A stretch of 64,000 bases of DNA from NCBI GenBank assembly GCA_024434115.1, contig QMIT01000003.1, positions 1 to 64,000 of the forward strand. The letters are read 5' to 3'. This stretch comes from Chloroflexota bacterium (lineage in GTDB: Bacteria; Chloroflexota; Anaerolineae; Aggregatilineales; J027). This document shows, in pieces, positions 1 to 7,998 of the stretch (position 1 is its first letter; each line of letters begins with the position of its first letter). A program made the position numbers and the translations under genes. The notes under the pieces are model-generated. The model saw only the letters and a program-made list of their open reading frames with translations. It did no database searches and was not told where the DNA came from.

Positions 1-788
1 AGCCCGCGATTGGTATATTGCAGCATACCATTGACGGTGTACAACCCGGATGGATATTTATAGGCCATATAGGGTAGAACCATAGGGCCAATCAAAGGGA
101 GTTGGATTTGCCCCCCATGCGAATGACCAGACAGTTGAAGGTCAAAGCGACCCGATTTTGACGAAATGTCAGCGTAGTCGGGTTCGTGGGCTAACAATAT
201 AGCAGCGCCTTCATCTGGTAAGGCTTCCATTACTAAATCCAGTCGGTGATGCTCCTCCCAAATATCATTGACCCCACACAGATGCAGCATCGCCTTGCCG
301 CGCCTAATGGTATGGACTGCGTTATTGACATCATCGATGCCGCTGCGGTGAATCGCGCTTAGAATAACATCGGCATTTGTCCAATGGTCATGATTACCGA
401 GGATGGCAACCGTATTATCACGGGGGTTTAGCATTTGCATGGCTTTAACCAAGCTATCTTCGAACGGCTCTGCATCCCAACTGACAAAATCGCCTGTGAT
501 GGCGATTGCATCCGGATGCTGTTCGTTAACCAGATTCATGAGTCGGATGAGACGATCTTCGCTCATCCACGTATAGTCCATATGAATATCGCTGATCTGA
601 ATGAGCTTGTAGCCATGAAAAGTAGCGTCAAGACGTGGGGGTTTTAGCGTGACGTGATCAATAGAGACATGTTCTGGCTCGACCCGCAGACCATAGCCGA
701 GCAAGGGAGCGCCAATGGAGGTCGTAGCAAGCGTCGAAAAGCCCATTGTTTTGAGAAACTGGCGGCGCGTCATTCGATTGTCGCTCAA
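1..788 (-). CDS. Tat-exported metallophosphoesterase, partial (3' end outside window)
   Basis: Calcineurin-like metallophosphoesterase, probably acting outside the membrane on a phosphoester such as a lipid pyrophosphate or nucleotide; the substrate cannot be told. The N-terminus carries the twin-arginine motif TRRQFLK. The metal ligands are visible in order: SDIH, GDF, GNHD, the AHEPDYAD histidine and SGHSHGG. The gene is cut by the left window edge, so about 25 C-terminal residues are missing. The start is a TTG with a GGGAG box nine bases upstream; an ATG four codons later would leave too few residues before the Tat motif. It is a close paralogue of the next two leftward phosphoesterase genes and is divergent from the TM2-like gene. 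Confidence 0.85.
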   Translation of the reverse strand, partial: MSDNRMTRRQFLKTMGFSTLATTSIGAPLLGYGLRVEPEHVSIDHVTLKPPRLDATFHGYKLIQISDIHMDYTWMSEDRLIRLMNLVNEQHPDAIAITGDFVSWDAEPFEDSLVKAMQMLNPRDNTVAILGNHDHWTNADVILSAIHRSGIDDVNNAVHTIRRGKAMLHLCGVNDIWEEHHRLDLVMEALPDEGAAILLAHEPDYADISSKSGRFDLQLSGHSHGGQIQLPLIGPMVLPYMAYKYPSGLYTVNGMLQYTNRG

Positions 789-861
789 GGTAAGGCACTC
801 CCAATGGATGACTGGTGGGTCGGTTTCATTAACATTATAGGCCAAAGGAGTTCTGAATTTT

Positions 862-1347
862 ATGAATATGCAGACAAATGACCAACTCAATCGCATTAAC
901 ACAGGCGTTGTGCTTGAGGTTCTGGCGGGGTTGTTTGGCTTTCTGGGAATTGGTTATCTCTATGCAGGCTTTACCAACGAAGGCATCAAGCGGCTGATTT
1001 TGTATTTTATAGGCTTGACGGTAGGTTGGATCGTGACAGGGCTTCTGATTCTTGTCCTTGTCGGGGTGTGCTTAATTCCAGTTATGCTGGGTTTGCAAGT
1101 AGGAATTCCAATCTGGTCAGCGATGTCTCTGAAAAAGGAGGGCGAACGCCTAATCCCAGTGGGGGGGCCAGTTCCAATGTATGGCTACCCGCAACTGCCT
1201 GTAATGTCGGAAGATGAGGCTTTGATTGAACGGGCACGCCGCCTGTATGAGAGTGGGGATAAAGAGGCGGCGATTGCCATCTTACGAACGATCAACCACC
1301 CCCGCGCTCAGGAAATCTTGGCACGTATTCAAGGGACATTTAGCTGA
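862..1347 (+). CDS. TM2-like small membrane protein with C-terminal helical-repeat tail
   Basis: A 161-residue protein with two to three hydrophobic segments (about residues 18-40, 45-72 and 75-92). The glycine-rich GYLYAGF turn followed by a second helix resembles TM2-domain proteins. The last 45 residues are soluble and helical, with a YESGDKEAAIAIL stretch reminiscent of half a TPR unit. AAAGGAG lies 11 bases before the ATG. It is the only rightward gene in the phosphoesterase region and separates the first paralogue from the other two. No enzymatic motif is visible, and the function is unknown. Confidence 0.7.
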   Translation: MNMQTNDQLNRINTGVVLEVLAGLFGFLGIGYLYAGFTNEGIKRLILYFIGLTVGWIVTGLLILVLVGVCLIPVMLGLQVGIPIWSAMSLKKEGERLIPVGGPVPMYGYPQLPVMSEDEALIERARRLYESGDKEAAIAILRTINHPRAQEILARIQGTFS

Positions 1348-1351
1348 TCGG

Positions 1352-2218
1352 TCATACGTTACCGCTTCTAAGGGTGAAGACGGTGATTTCGGGTGGGCAG
1401 TAGAAGCGTATTTGCGGTGTCACCATCCCCAGTCCTCGGTTGGTGTATTGGTACATCCCATTGACCTCGTAAAGGCCAGCCGGGTAATGCTGGGCTAACT
1501 CGGCCTGACCAATGGGGCCAATCAAAGGCAGTCGGACTTGCCCGCCATGCGAATGTCCTGATAGCTGCAAATCGAAGCGACCCGTTTGCGAGGAAACGTC
1601 GGCATAGTCGGGTTCGTGAGCCAAGAGAATTGCCACGCCCTCAGTGGGGAGGGTGTCCAAGACTAAATCTAGTCGCTGTTTGTTCTCCATGATGTCATCC
1701 ACCCCACAGAAGTGCAGTTTTGCGTCAGCCCGCTGGATGGTATAGAAACTATTATTGACATCGGCAATTCCACTTTGACGAATGGCTCGCCGAACCACAA
1801 CGGCATCTGCCCAATGGTCGTGGTTTCCCAAGACTGCAACGGTGTTATCTTGTGGAGTGAGGGCTTGCAAACCCTTAATCAATGTTGCTTCAAACGGTTC
1901 GGCTTCAATACTGACAAAATCCCCTGTAATGGCGACGGCATCTGGTTTTTGTTGATTCACAAGGCGAACACAGTCAAGAAGGCGTTCTTCGCTCATCCAT
2001 GTGTGGTCTACGTGCAGGTCGCTGATTTGGACGAGTTTATAGCCGTCGAAGGCCCGATCAAGACGGGGGAGTTTGAGGGTGAGGTGCTCGATTTGGATTT
2101 GTTCGGGTTCGATCTTGTAGCCATAAATAAGACCAGCGAGGCCTGTTGAGGTAGTGGCAAGAGTAGTGAGGGCCGCTGTTTTGAGAAACTGACGGCGGGT
2201 GATGCGTTCCGTACTCAA
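1352..2218 (-). CDS. Tat-exported metallophosphoesterase, paralogue 2
   Basis: Calcineurin-like phosphoesterase of 288 residues. Arg8-Arg9 lie in a Tat motif (TRRQFLK) before a hydrophobic stretch ending near residue 33. Metal ligands: Asp67 and His69 (SDLH), Asp100 (GDF), Asn132-His133 (GNHD), His201 and the GHSH motif at 221-224. The active site is complete, so it should be a working exported phosphohydrolase. The start is TTG with an AGGGAG box about seven bases upstream. It lies 63 bases downstream of paralogue 3 on the same strand and meets the TM2-like gene tail to tail with a 4-base gap. The family also contains lipid A and UDP-diacylglucosamine pyrophosphatase-like enzymes (YkuE, LpxH-related), which are plausible analogues. 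Confidence 0.88.
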   Translation of the reverse strand: MSTERITRRQFLKTAALTTLATTSTGLAGLIYGYKIEPEQIQIEHLTLKLPRLDRAFDGYKLVQISDLHVDHTWMSEERLLDCVRLVNQQKPDAVAITGDFVSIEAEPFEATLIKGLQALTPQDNTVAVLGNHDHWADAVVVRRAIRQSGIADVNNSFYTIQRADAKLHFCGVDDIMENKQRLDLVLDTLPTEGVAILLAHEPDYADVSSQTGRFDLQLSGHSHGGQVRLPLIGPIGQAELAQHYPAGLYEVNGMYQYTNRGLGMVTPQIRFYCPPEITVFTLRSGNV

Positions 2219-2281
2219 GCCATCTCCCTTTGGTTACTTGACCTTGATACAAGGCATTATATAACAGGGCGAATCCGAAGT

Positions 2282-3154
2282 TCATACATTTTCGAGAGTA
2301 AAGATCGTGATTTCGGGAGAGCAATTTACCCGAACTTGCGGTGAGACCATGCCAAGCCCTCGATTGGTGTATTGGTACATGCCATTGACAGTATATAGCC
2401 CAGACGGATATTTATGGGCCATGTAGGGTAGGGCGACAGGGCCGACAAAAGGAATTTGTACTTGCCCACCATGTGAGTGGCCCGACAGTTGGAGGGCAAA
2501 ACGCCCGGTTTGCGAAGAGATGTCAGCATAATCGGGTTCATGGGCTAAGAGAATTGCTGCGCCGTCAGCAGGGAGGTCTTGAAGCACTACATCTAGGCGG
2601 TGCTGGTTTTCCCAAATATCATTCACCCCGCACAGATGGAGCATGGCCTCACCACGCCGCAAGGTGTAGACCGCGTTATTGAGATCGGTGATGCCACCTT
2701 TGCCGATAGCCCGCCGCACAATGCTGGCGTTTGTCCAGTGGTCGTGATTGCCCAAAACCGCAACGGTGTTATCACGGGGGTTGAGCATTTGCAGCGCCTT
2801 CACTAGACTGTTTTCAAAAGGGGCGGCCTGATCGGTGACAAAATCGCCCGTAATAGCGATGGCGTCTGGTTTTTGCTCGTTAACTAACTCCATCAAATCA
2901 AGCAACCGTTCCTCAGTCATCCATGTATGATCCATATGCAAGTCGCTGATTTGGGCCAATTGGTAGCCATGAAAAGCGGGGTCAAGCCGAGAGATTTTTA
3001 GGGTGATGCGCTCAATGGCAACTTGGCGCGGTTCAATCTCGGTGGCATATACCCAACTGCCACCCCCTAGTGACGTGGTAGCAATAGTAGACAAAGCCAT
3101 TGTTTTGAGGAATTGACGACGGCTGATGTGATGGGGCATGACAGGTTTTCCCAT
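2282..3154 (-). CDS. Tat-exported metallophosphoesterase, paralogue 3
   Basis: A third copy of the same 290-residue phosphoesterase, with the Tat motif SRRQFLK, then SDLH, GDF, GNHD, the AHEPDYAD histidine and GHSHGG all intact. It shares most of its core with the two neighbours, which points to tandem duplication followed by divergence. Two starts are possible: the ATG used here and an ATG five codons later (MPHHISRR). Neither has a convincing Shine-Dalgarno box, and the second gives a Tat signal length closer to the paralogues. It follows the biotin-carrier gene after a 92-base gap holding a short AGGGAA/TTTCCCT inverted repeat, so it may be transcribed separately from the carboxylase genes. 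Confidence 0.87.
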   Translation of the reverse strand: MGKPVMPHHISRRQFLKTMALSTIATTSLGGGSWVYATEIEPRQVAIERITLKISRLDPAFHGYQLAQISDLHMDHTWMTEERLLDLMELVNEQKPDAIAITGDFVTDQAAPFENSLVKALQMLNPRDNTVAVLGNHDHWTNASIVRRAIGKGGITDLNNAVYTLRRGEAMLHLCGVNDIWENQHRLDVVLQDLPADGAAILLAHEPDYADISSQTGRFALQLSGHSHGGQVQIPFVGPVALPYMAHKYPSGLYTVNGMYQYTNRGLGMVSPQVRVNCSPEITIFTLENV

Positions 3155-3246
3155 GATTGGATTCGTTGATTGGTTTTACACACTCCTAGCTAGGGAATGC
3201 TTTCCCTGCACTTAGACGATTGATCGTTGATTCCTGTTCCCGTCCC

Positions 3247-3765
3247 TTACTCGGACTCAACTTCGACTAACTGCTGACCTCGCTCCACCGTATCACCTTG
3301 TCTGACGAATAGACGGGTTACACGCCCTTCCTGTGGGGCAGTGAGTCGGATTTCCATTTTCATCGCTTCCAGCAGCATCAGCGGTTGACCTTGTGTTACG
3401 GCATCGCCTTCTTTGACCAAAACCTGCGTCACCTGACCGGGCATTTGGGCAGTCAAGTTACCACTACCTGCACTCCCGGTTTTAGGGCGGTTACTGGCTT
3501 GGGGTTTAGCGAGTTCATAAAGGCGGGCTTCGCGGTCAACGAGGGCCACATGTCGTTTTTGGAGACCTGTTTGAGCATTACGAGAGGTGGTGGTATAGGC
3601 GTGGAGGCGTTTGCCATTAATCAGCAGCATCATGTAGCCGGATTGAAGGCGCTTAACTTCCACTTTATAGGTTTTGTCCCCAATGAGCGCGGTATAATTA
3701 CCATCCCCGTTCGGCTCTAATTGGACACGATGTTCCTGATTTTCGTGCTGATAACGAAATTCCAA
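3247..3765 (-). CDS. Biotin carboxyl carrier protein of an acyl-CoA carboxylase
   Basis: A 172-residue protein. The C-terminal 70 residues form a biotinyl/lipoyl domain with the classic EAMKM motif; Lys136 is the predicted biotin site. The N-terminal 85 residues are beta-rich and resemble the linker domain before the carrier domain in MCC/PCC alpha subunits, joined by a short Ser/Gly/Pro linker. It should shuttle carboxybiotin between the biotin carboxylase at 5118-6632 and the carboxyltransferase at 7999-9609. The start lies one base after the DUF4058 stop codon, so the two genes are translationally coupled. The carrier is a free subunit here rather than fused to the carboxylase. Confidence 0.9.
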   Translation of the reverse strand: MEFRYQHENQEHRVQLEPNGDGNYTALIGDKTYKVEVKRLQSGYMMLLINGKRLHAYTTTSRNAQTGLQKRHVALVDREARLYELAKPQASNRPKTGSAGSGNLTAQMPGQVTQVLVKEGDAVTQGQPLMLLEAMKMEIRLTAPQEGRVTRLFVRQGDTVERGQQLVEVESE

Positions 3766-3766
3766 T

Positions 3767-4525
3767 TTAGCGTAATCCCTTTGCTTTCAAGATATGCTCG
3801 ATTTGTCGCTGCCATTCGACTGACAGTGGGCCGGGTGGGTCGGCGGAATAATCTATGAATCCCTCATATTCAACGGCATAGGCTTGGGCAAGAGCGGGTG
3901 TAAGTAGAAGGCGGGCTTCTGATTCATCGGGACGCAAGGGCACAGGGAGTACCGGGAAGGGTTCAGCCCAAGTGATGCCCCAAGTGTAGGTTTTGGGATA
4001 TTCGTGGGCACGGGTGACAAGCGCCATGTATGGGGTGTTGAGACTGGCACTGAGGGGAATGGGCTGGCCTTCTCGCAGGAGGTCTATTTCGACCAGATTA
4101 ATTCCGGCATTCAAGAGGCGATAGCGTTTGCGGAGATAGCTGTTATATTCGCCTTCTTTGTTAATCGGCGATAAGACCTCAATGACTGTAATGACCTCTC
4201 CGACGTCGGTCACGATTTCGAGATGAGGCGGAATGTCGAGATCGGAATAGGGCAGCGTCTCGGTTACGAGGGTGGCATCGGATATGGTTGCTGCCATTGG
4301 TTGAATTGGGCCTGTTTGTTGGGGGGCCGATTCGATCCGCAGATCAGGTTTAAATTTACCAATATCGTCACCAATCGCAAGATAGCGTTCGGTGTGGACG
4401 CGGTAACGGGGACGAATTTGGGGGGCAAGCTGTTGGCCTAAATTTGCGAGGAGATGGAGATGCACCCCGGCCCATGCAGCGCAATTTTCCATATAAGGGT
4501 CCATACCGGGGAAAGGGGAGGGCAT
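3767..4525 (-). CDS. DUF4058 family protein
   Basis: A 252-residue protein beginning MPSPFPGMDPY, a hallmark of DUF4058 proteins, which are abundant in cyanobacteria and Chloroflexota. An EVLSPINK stretch followed by YRLLNAGINLVEIDLLR fits a nuclease-like alpha/beta core of the kind seen in Uma2-type proteins, though no activity is established for the family. It is a soluble protein with no signal peptide. It is coupled to the biotin-carrier gene (1-base gap), while 77 bases separate it from the HD-domain gene upstream. Its presence within the carboxylase cluster may be incidental. Confidence 0.85.
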   Translation of the reverse strand: MPSPFPGMDPYMENCAAWAGVHLHLLANLGQQLAPQIRPRYRVHTERYLAIGDDIGKFKPDLRIESAPQQTGPIQPMAATISDATLVTETLPYSDLDIPPHLEIVTDVGEVITVIEVLSPINKEGEYNSYLRKRYRLLNAGINLVEIDLLREGQPIPLSASLNTPYMALVTRAHEYPKTYTWGITWAEPFPVLPVPLRPDESEARLLLTPALAQAYAVEYEGFIDYSADPPGPLSVEWQRQIEHILKAKGLR

Positions 4526-4602
4526 TTTTAGGGTTCGCTGCTTTCTGAGTTTTGGCTTTCACTCGCATTTAAAAATAATTATAACATAGTGGCCTATTTA
4601 GC

Positions 4603-5121
4603 CTAGACGCTACGGGCAAGGCGTTGTGGGGCGGATTCCGCGATGGCTTCAAATACTTCGTCTAACTTAACGAATAATGTCCAAAAATCTTGTTCGGTAG
4701 TAGCTGAAATTTGTTTGATGATAAACTCTTCTAATTGAGGATGCCGCTTGCCTTTCCATAATTTATCGGCTAGGGCGACCATCAATGTTTCAAGGGATGG
4801 CGAATCCGTCTGCCAATGCTCGTGGGATATGCAAAAGTCGGCGATTTGTGGGTCTATCCCATGTTCAATTAGCAGTTGGTATCCGGAGGCAGTATGCTGT
4901 GCTCCCTCTATTTCCAATTCTTCAGGATGCAGGATTTTGCCAGCATCATGCAAAATACATCCCAGCCGAACAAGCTGTGCATCGAATTCAAGGCCGATAT
5001 TCGAAAAGTGCAAAATCAACATCTCAGCGGTCTCACTCACCAATTCGGCATGACGCATGAGGCGCAGGGGTGCTGCTAATTGGGCAAGCAGGGCATAGGC
5101 TTCATCAACGGATGGGGTCAT
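4603..5121 (-). CDS. HD-domain phosphohydrolase
   Basis: A 172-residue soluble protein with an HD-superfamily metal site: His24 (RHAELV), His58-Asp59 (LHDAGK) and Asp119 (ALADKLW). His100 and His102 in the SHEHW segment could complete a second metal position. It probably hydrolyses a phosphate ester or nucleotide of unknown identity. Its ATG overlaps the last four bases of the biotin carboxylase gene (ATGA), so the two are translationally coupled. No family member with a known role in biotin or acyl-CoA metabolism comes to mind, so the link to the carboxylase is inferred from position only. Confidence 0.82.
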   Translation of the reverse strand: MTPSVDEAYALLAQLAAPLRLMRHAELVSETAEMLILHFSNIGLEFDAQLVRLGCILHDAGKILHPEELEIEGAQHTASGYQLLIEHGIDPQIADFCISHEHWQTDSPSLETLMVALADKLWKGKRHPQLEEFIIKQISATTEQDFWTLFVKLDEVFEAIAESAPQRLARSV

Positions 5122-6632
5122 GTTGGCTGGCCCATCCGGAAACTATCGGCGCGACTCCAAGGGCTATACAAATCGCCGTCTCCATTTTCCCCGATTGATT
5201 GCAAGGTAGGCTGGCCCGCTGGAATCAGTAAGTCACTAAGGGCGGCGACAATCAAGGCTTCATCAGGCAGGACGGCTTGGGGTGGATGCCAAGGCGTCAA
5301 AAATTCGTCAATAAAATGCGTGTTGGTTTCGCCCATGACAAAGGCCGGATGTAGAATGACATCCCGCAAAAATTGCAGATTGGTGGTCAGGCCGAGGATG
5401 ACATACTGCGCCAGTGCCCAATCCATTTTACGGATGGCATCGGGGCGGCTTTCGGCGTACACAATCAACTTGGCAATCATCGGGTCGTAATAAATCGTGA
5501 CCTCATCCCCCGAAACCACCCCTGCATCCACACGCACCCCCGGCCCAGCGGGTTCAATCGTGCGCAAAACTGGACCGATGGCAGGCAGAAAATTGTTGGC
5601 GGGGTCTTCGGCATAAACACGGCATTCAATGGCATGACCACGCTGATAGATGTCGTCTTGGGTGAACGGCAGGCGTTCCCCGGCGGCGATTTGAATTTGC
5701 ATTTTGACAATATCTATCCCCGTCACCAGTTCGGTAATGGGGTGTTCGACTTGCAGCCGGGTGTTCATTTCGAGGAAATAAAATTCACCTGTCTCGGCCA
5801 CGATAAATTCAACGGTTCCGGCATTGGCATAGTGGACAGCTTGGGCAGCGGCGACGGCGGCTTGGCCCATTTCTTGACGGGTTTGCTCATTTAGCAAAGG
5901 GGAGGGGGTTTCTTCGATAATTTTTTGGTGGCGACGCTGAATCGAGCATTCACGTTCAAATAGATGGACAGTGCTGCCAAATTTATCCGCCAAGACCTGA
6001 AATTCGATATGCCGCCCATGATCAATGTATTTTTCGAGGAAGACGGTTGAATCCCCGAAAGCGTTTTGGGCTTCACGACGAGCCGCCGCGATTGAATCCA
6101 GTAGGTCAGCACGATTATGAACGATACGAATCCCTTTGCCACCCCCACCCCCGGCAGCTTTGACCATCACGGGGTAGCCAATTTTATCGGCGGCCTGTTG
6201 AAAATCAGCGTCTGTCGCATCATCACTCTGGAAACCGGGCACAACCGGAACCCCTGCCGTCTGCATAATTGAACGGGCCTCGGTTTTGATGCCCATTTTG
6301 TAGATCGTGTCGGCGGATGGGCCAATAAAAATGAGGCCCGTATCGGTGACGGCTTGGGCAAATTCAGGGGATTCGGAGAGGAAACCGAAACCGGGGTGAA
6401 TAGCCTCGCAGCCTGTTTCGAGAGCCGCCGCGATTAACCGCTCCCCGCGCAAATAGGAATCGGCGAGGGTGGGGCCACCGATATGCACGGCTTCATCAGC
6501 GAGGCGGGTATGGAGGGCGTTGGCGTCGGCATCGGAAAAGACCGCCACCACATAAATGCCCAGTTCGTGGCAGGCACGGGTGATACGCGCCGCGATTTCG
6601 CCCCGGTTGGCAATCAAGATTTTGTTAAACAT
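5118..6632 (-). CDS. accC: Acetyl/propionyl/methylcrotonyl-CoA carboxylase biotin carboxylase subunit
   Basis: Biotin carboxylase that uses ATP and bicarbonate to carboxylate biotin on the carrier protein. It is 504 residues, matching stand-alone AccC-type subunits and lacking the C-terminal biotinyl domain of MCC/PCC alpha chains. The N-terminal KILIANRGEIAARI, HPGFGFLSE (79-87), the glycine-rich ATP loop at 160-167 and EMNTRLQVEHP (288-298) are all present. It overlaps the DUF1990-like gene upstream by 8 bases and the HD gene downstream by 4, so it lies in a tightly coupled operon. The carrier domain is supplied by 3247-3765. Confidence 0.95.
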   Translation of the reverse strand: MFNKILIANRGEIAARITRACHELGIYVVAVFSDADANALHTRLADEAVHIGGPTLADSYLRGERLIAAALETGCEAIHPGFGFLSESPEFAQAVTDTGLIFIGPSADTIYKMGIKTEARSIMQTAGVPVVPGFQSDDATDADFQQAADKIGYPVMVKAAGGGGGKGIRIVHNRADLLDSIAAARREAQNAFGDSTVFLEKYIDHGRHIEFQVLADKFGSTVHLFERECSIQRRHQKIIEETPSPLLNEQTRQEMGQAAVAAAQAVHYANAGTVEFIVAETGEFYFLEMNTRLQVEHPITELVTGIDIVKMQIQIAAGERLPFTQDDIYQRGHAIECRVYAEDPANNFLPAIGPVLRTIEPAGPGVRVDAGVVSGDEVTIYYDPMIAKLIVYAESRPDAIRKMDWALAQYVILGLTTNLQFLRDVILHPAFVMGETNTHFIDEFLTPWHPPQAVLPDEALIVAALSDLLIPAGQPTLQSIGENGDGDLYSPWSRADSFRMGQPT

Positions 6633-7251
6633 CTTCGTATCCTGTGAGATCGAGTAAAACGCCTTTGGCTAGGGTATCGAGGATGGCATGAGTCACTTTT
6701 AAGCGGATGCGTTGAGTTATGATCGGGTTGGCAAGGCGGGTCAAAAGGTTGCCGGGTTTGGAGATGGGCTGCATGGTGAACAATATGCGGTTATCGTCTG
6801 TCCACGTGATGGTATACGTTGACTGGCCTTTCTCGGGATGGCCTTTGACCGTAACATATTGCAGGGCGAAGCGGCGCGGCTCATCAATGATTTGGGTGAT
6901 TTTCACCGCCGATAGCACATCTGCCAGCCGAAAATTGCCGATTTTGAACAGGTGGGTGCGTTGAATCATCAGGTCGCCGGGTTGAGGTAGGTGCTCCTCA
7001 ACATTCCATTGGGTAGTAACTTCCAATAGCTCCGGCGGCAGAACATCAAAATTGATGAGGCGGGCGCGGGCTTGCTCGAAAATTTTGGCAGGGTCAAAAC
7101 CGGGGACGCGGATTTCACGCTCCCACTGTTCTTGATCCCAACCACCGCTCTGGGTTTCGTCGCCGGGGTGATAGCTGAGGGCGCGATCCCACCATTGGCT
7201 TATGCGCTTGGTATCGTCGAGGGCTTGGGGTGGAAAGAAGTTGAAATTCAT
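6625..7251 (-). CDS. DUF1990-like (UPF0548) protein
   Basis: A 208-residue soluble protein. The pattern resembles DUF1990: a central segment on an intrinsic pH/ligand-type beta barrel, followed by TYTITWTDDNRILFTMQPIS and a helix-rich C-terminus (residues about 170-205). No catalytic motif is evident. AAGG lies six bases before the ATG. It overlaps the biotin carboxylase start by eight bases, so expression of the two is coupled. Family members have been linked loosely to plant and bacterial metabolism without a defined activity. The assignment is by overall resemblance and is moderately secure. Confidence 0.6.
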   Translation of the reverse strand: MNFNFFPPQALDDTKRISQWWDRALSYHPGDETQSGGWDQEQWEREIRVPGFDPAKIFEQARARLINFDVLPPELLEVTTQWNVEEHLPQPGDLMIQRTHLFKIGNFRLADVLSAVKITQIIDEPRRFALQYVTVKGHPEKGQSTYTITWTDDNRILFTMQPISKPGNLLTRLANPIITQRIRLKVTHAILDTLAKGVLLDLTGYEDV

Positions 7252-7259
7252 GAAAAACC

Positions 7260-7907
7260 TTATAACAAAACATGAATATGGCGAGTGAGATAAAGCACGG
7301 CAATTTTGTCGCCCTTTTGAAACTCTTGAAACAGCACCGTTGTAAAATAATCTGCTTCAATAGTGGTTTCAGTATCTGGCAGGCGAAATTGGTAGGTGAT
7401 TTGTGTTTCTAGCCTGTCGCTGATAGCTTGTTTTATTTCAATTATGTCGCCATAAACGACTTGCCCCTTTTGTTTCAGCTTCTCATAAATTTGAGTGGCG
7501 TACATCAGATGTGTAATCATCAGATAGGCCCTCAGAAAGTATGGATAGCCCGTAGCCATGCTATACACCCCAGCTACGATTACCGCCAAAAGCATACCTG
7601 TATCGTCTAAATAGAGCGCCCATTTTAGGTCATTCATGCGTTGGATAAAGGCGATACCGCTGATAGCAAACACAACTGCGCCGCTTAGGAATAACAGCGC
7701 CCCTATAAATGAAGTGCATCCAATGGCGAAGATACCGCAACTCCGATAATACTCTGGCGGTTCTAACCATAAACGGCGGTCTAGATTACGATAGACTTCC
7801 TTGCGACGATCTAGATCACCGTGTTTGCCATTCAAAAATGAACGGTTCTTTTTGCCAAGTAGCATGACATCCTGATGCTCATCTTTGGGCTTAAATAGCG
7901 TTAGCAT
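7260..7907 (-). CDS. Membrane protein with DUF3592-like C-terminal domain
   Basis: A 215-residue protein with a charged N-terminus (about 55 residues), two hydrophobic segments near residues 58-85 and 102-125, and a soluble C-terminal beta domain. The tail reads GQVVYGDIIEI, then TYQFRLPDTE, then GDKIAVLYL, the order of elements seen in DUF3592 proteins. It is 8 bases upstream of the DUF1990-like gene and probably heads the operon that continues into biotin carboxylase. The function is unknown. Confidence 0.6.
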   Translation of the reverse strand: MLTLFKPKDEHQDVMLLGKKNRSFLNGKHGDLDRRKEVYRNLDRRLWLEPPEYYRSCGIFAIGCTSFIGALLFLSGAVVFAISGIAFIQRMNDLKWALYLDDTGMLLAVIVAGVYSMATGYPYFLRAYLMITHLMYATQIYEKLKQKGQVVYGDIIEIKQAISDRLETQITYQFRLPDTETTIEADYFTTVLFQEFQKGDKIAVLYLTRHIHVLL

Positions 7908-7977
7908 AGAAGCCTATTCCCTCGCCCACCCAATGTTTACAATCATCAGTGTATGAGTAGCTATGTAGCGGCATAAT

Positions 7978-7989
7978 CCCAATATTGGG
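7978..7989. repeat. 12-base perfect palindrome between carboxyltransferase and membrane gene
   Basis: CCCAATATTGGG is a perfect palindrome in the 91-base gap upstream of the leftward membrane gene and just past the carboxyltransferase stop. On the + strand it is followed by a run of seven T, but no rightward gene ends here, so it is not an obvious terminator for a known gene. It could be a regulator site for the leftward operon or a weak antisense terminator. Confidence 0.35.
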
Positions 7990-7998
7990 CGGATTTTT

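Noticed and set aside
7978-7997. CCCAATATTGGG plus T-run as a terminator
   Set aside because: No rightward gene ends here, and the T-run is on the wrong strand for the two leftward genes; kept only as a palindrome.
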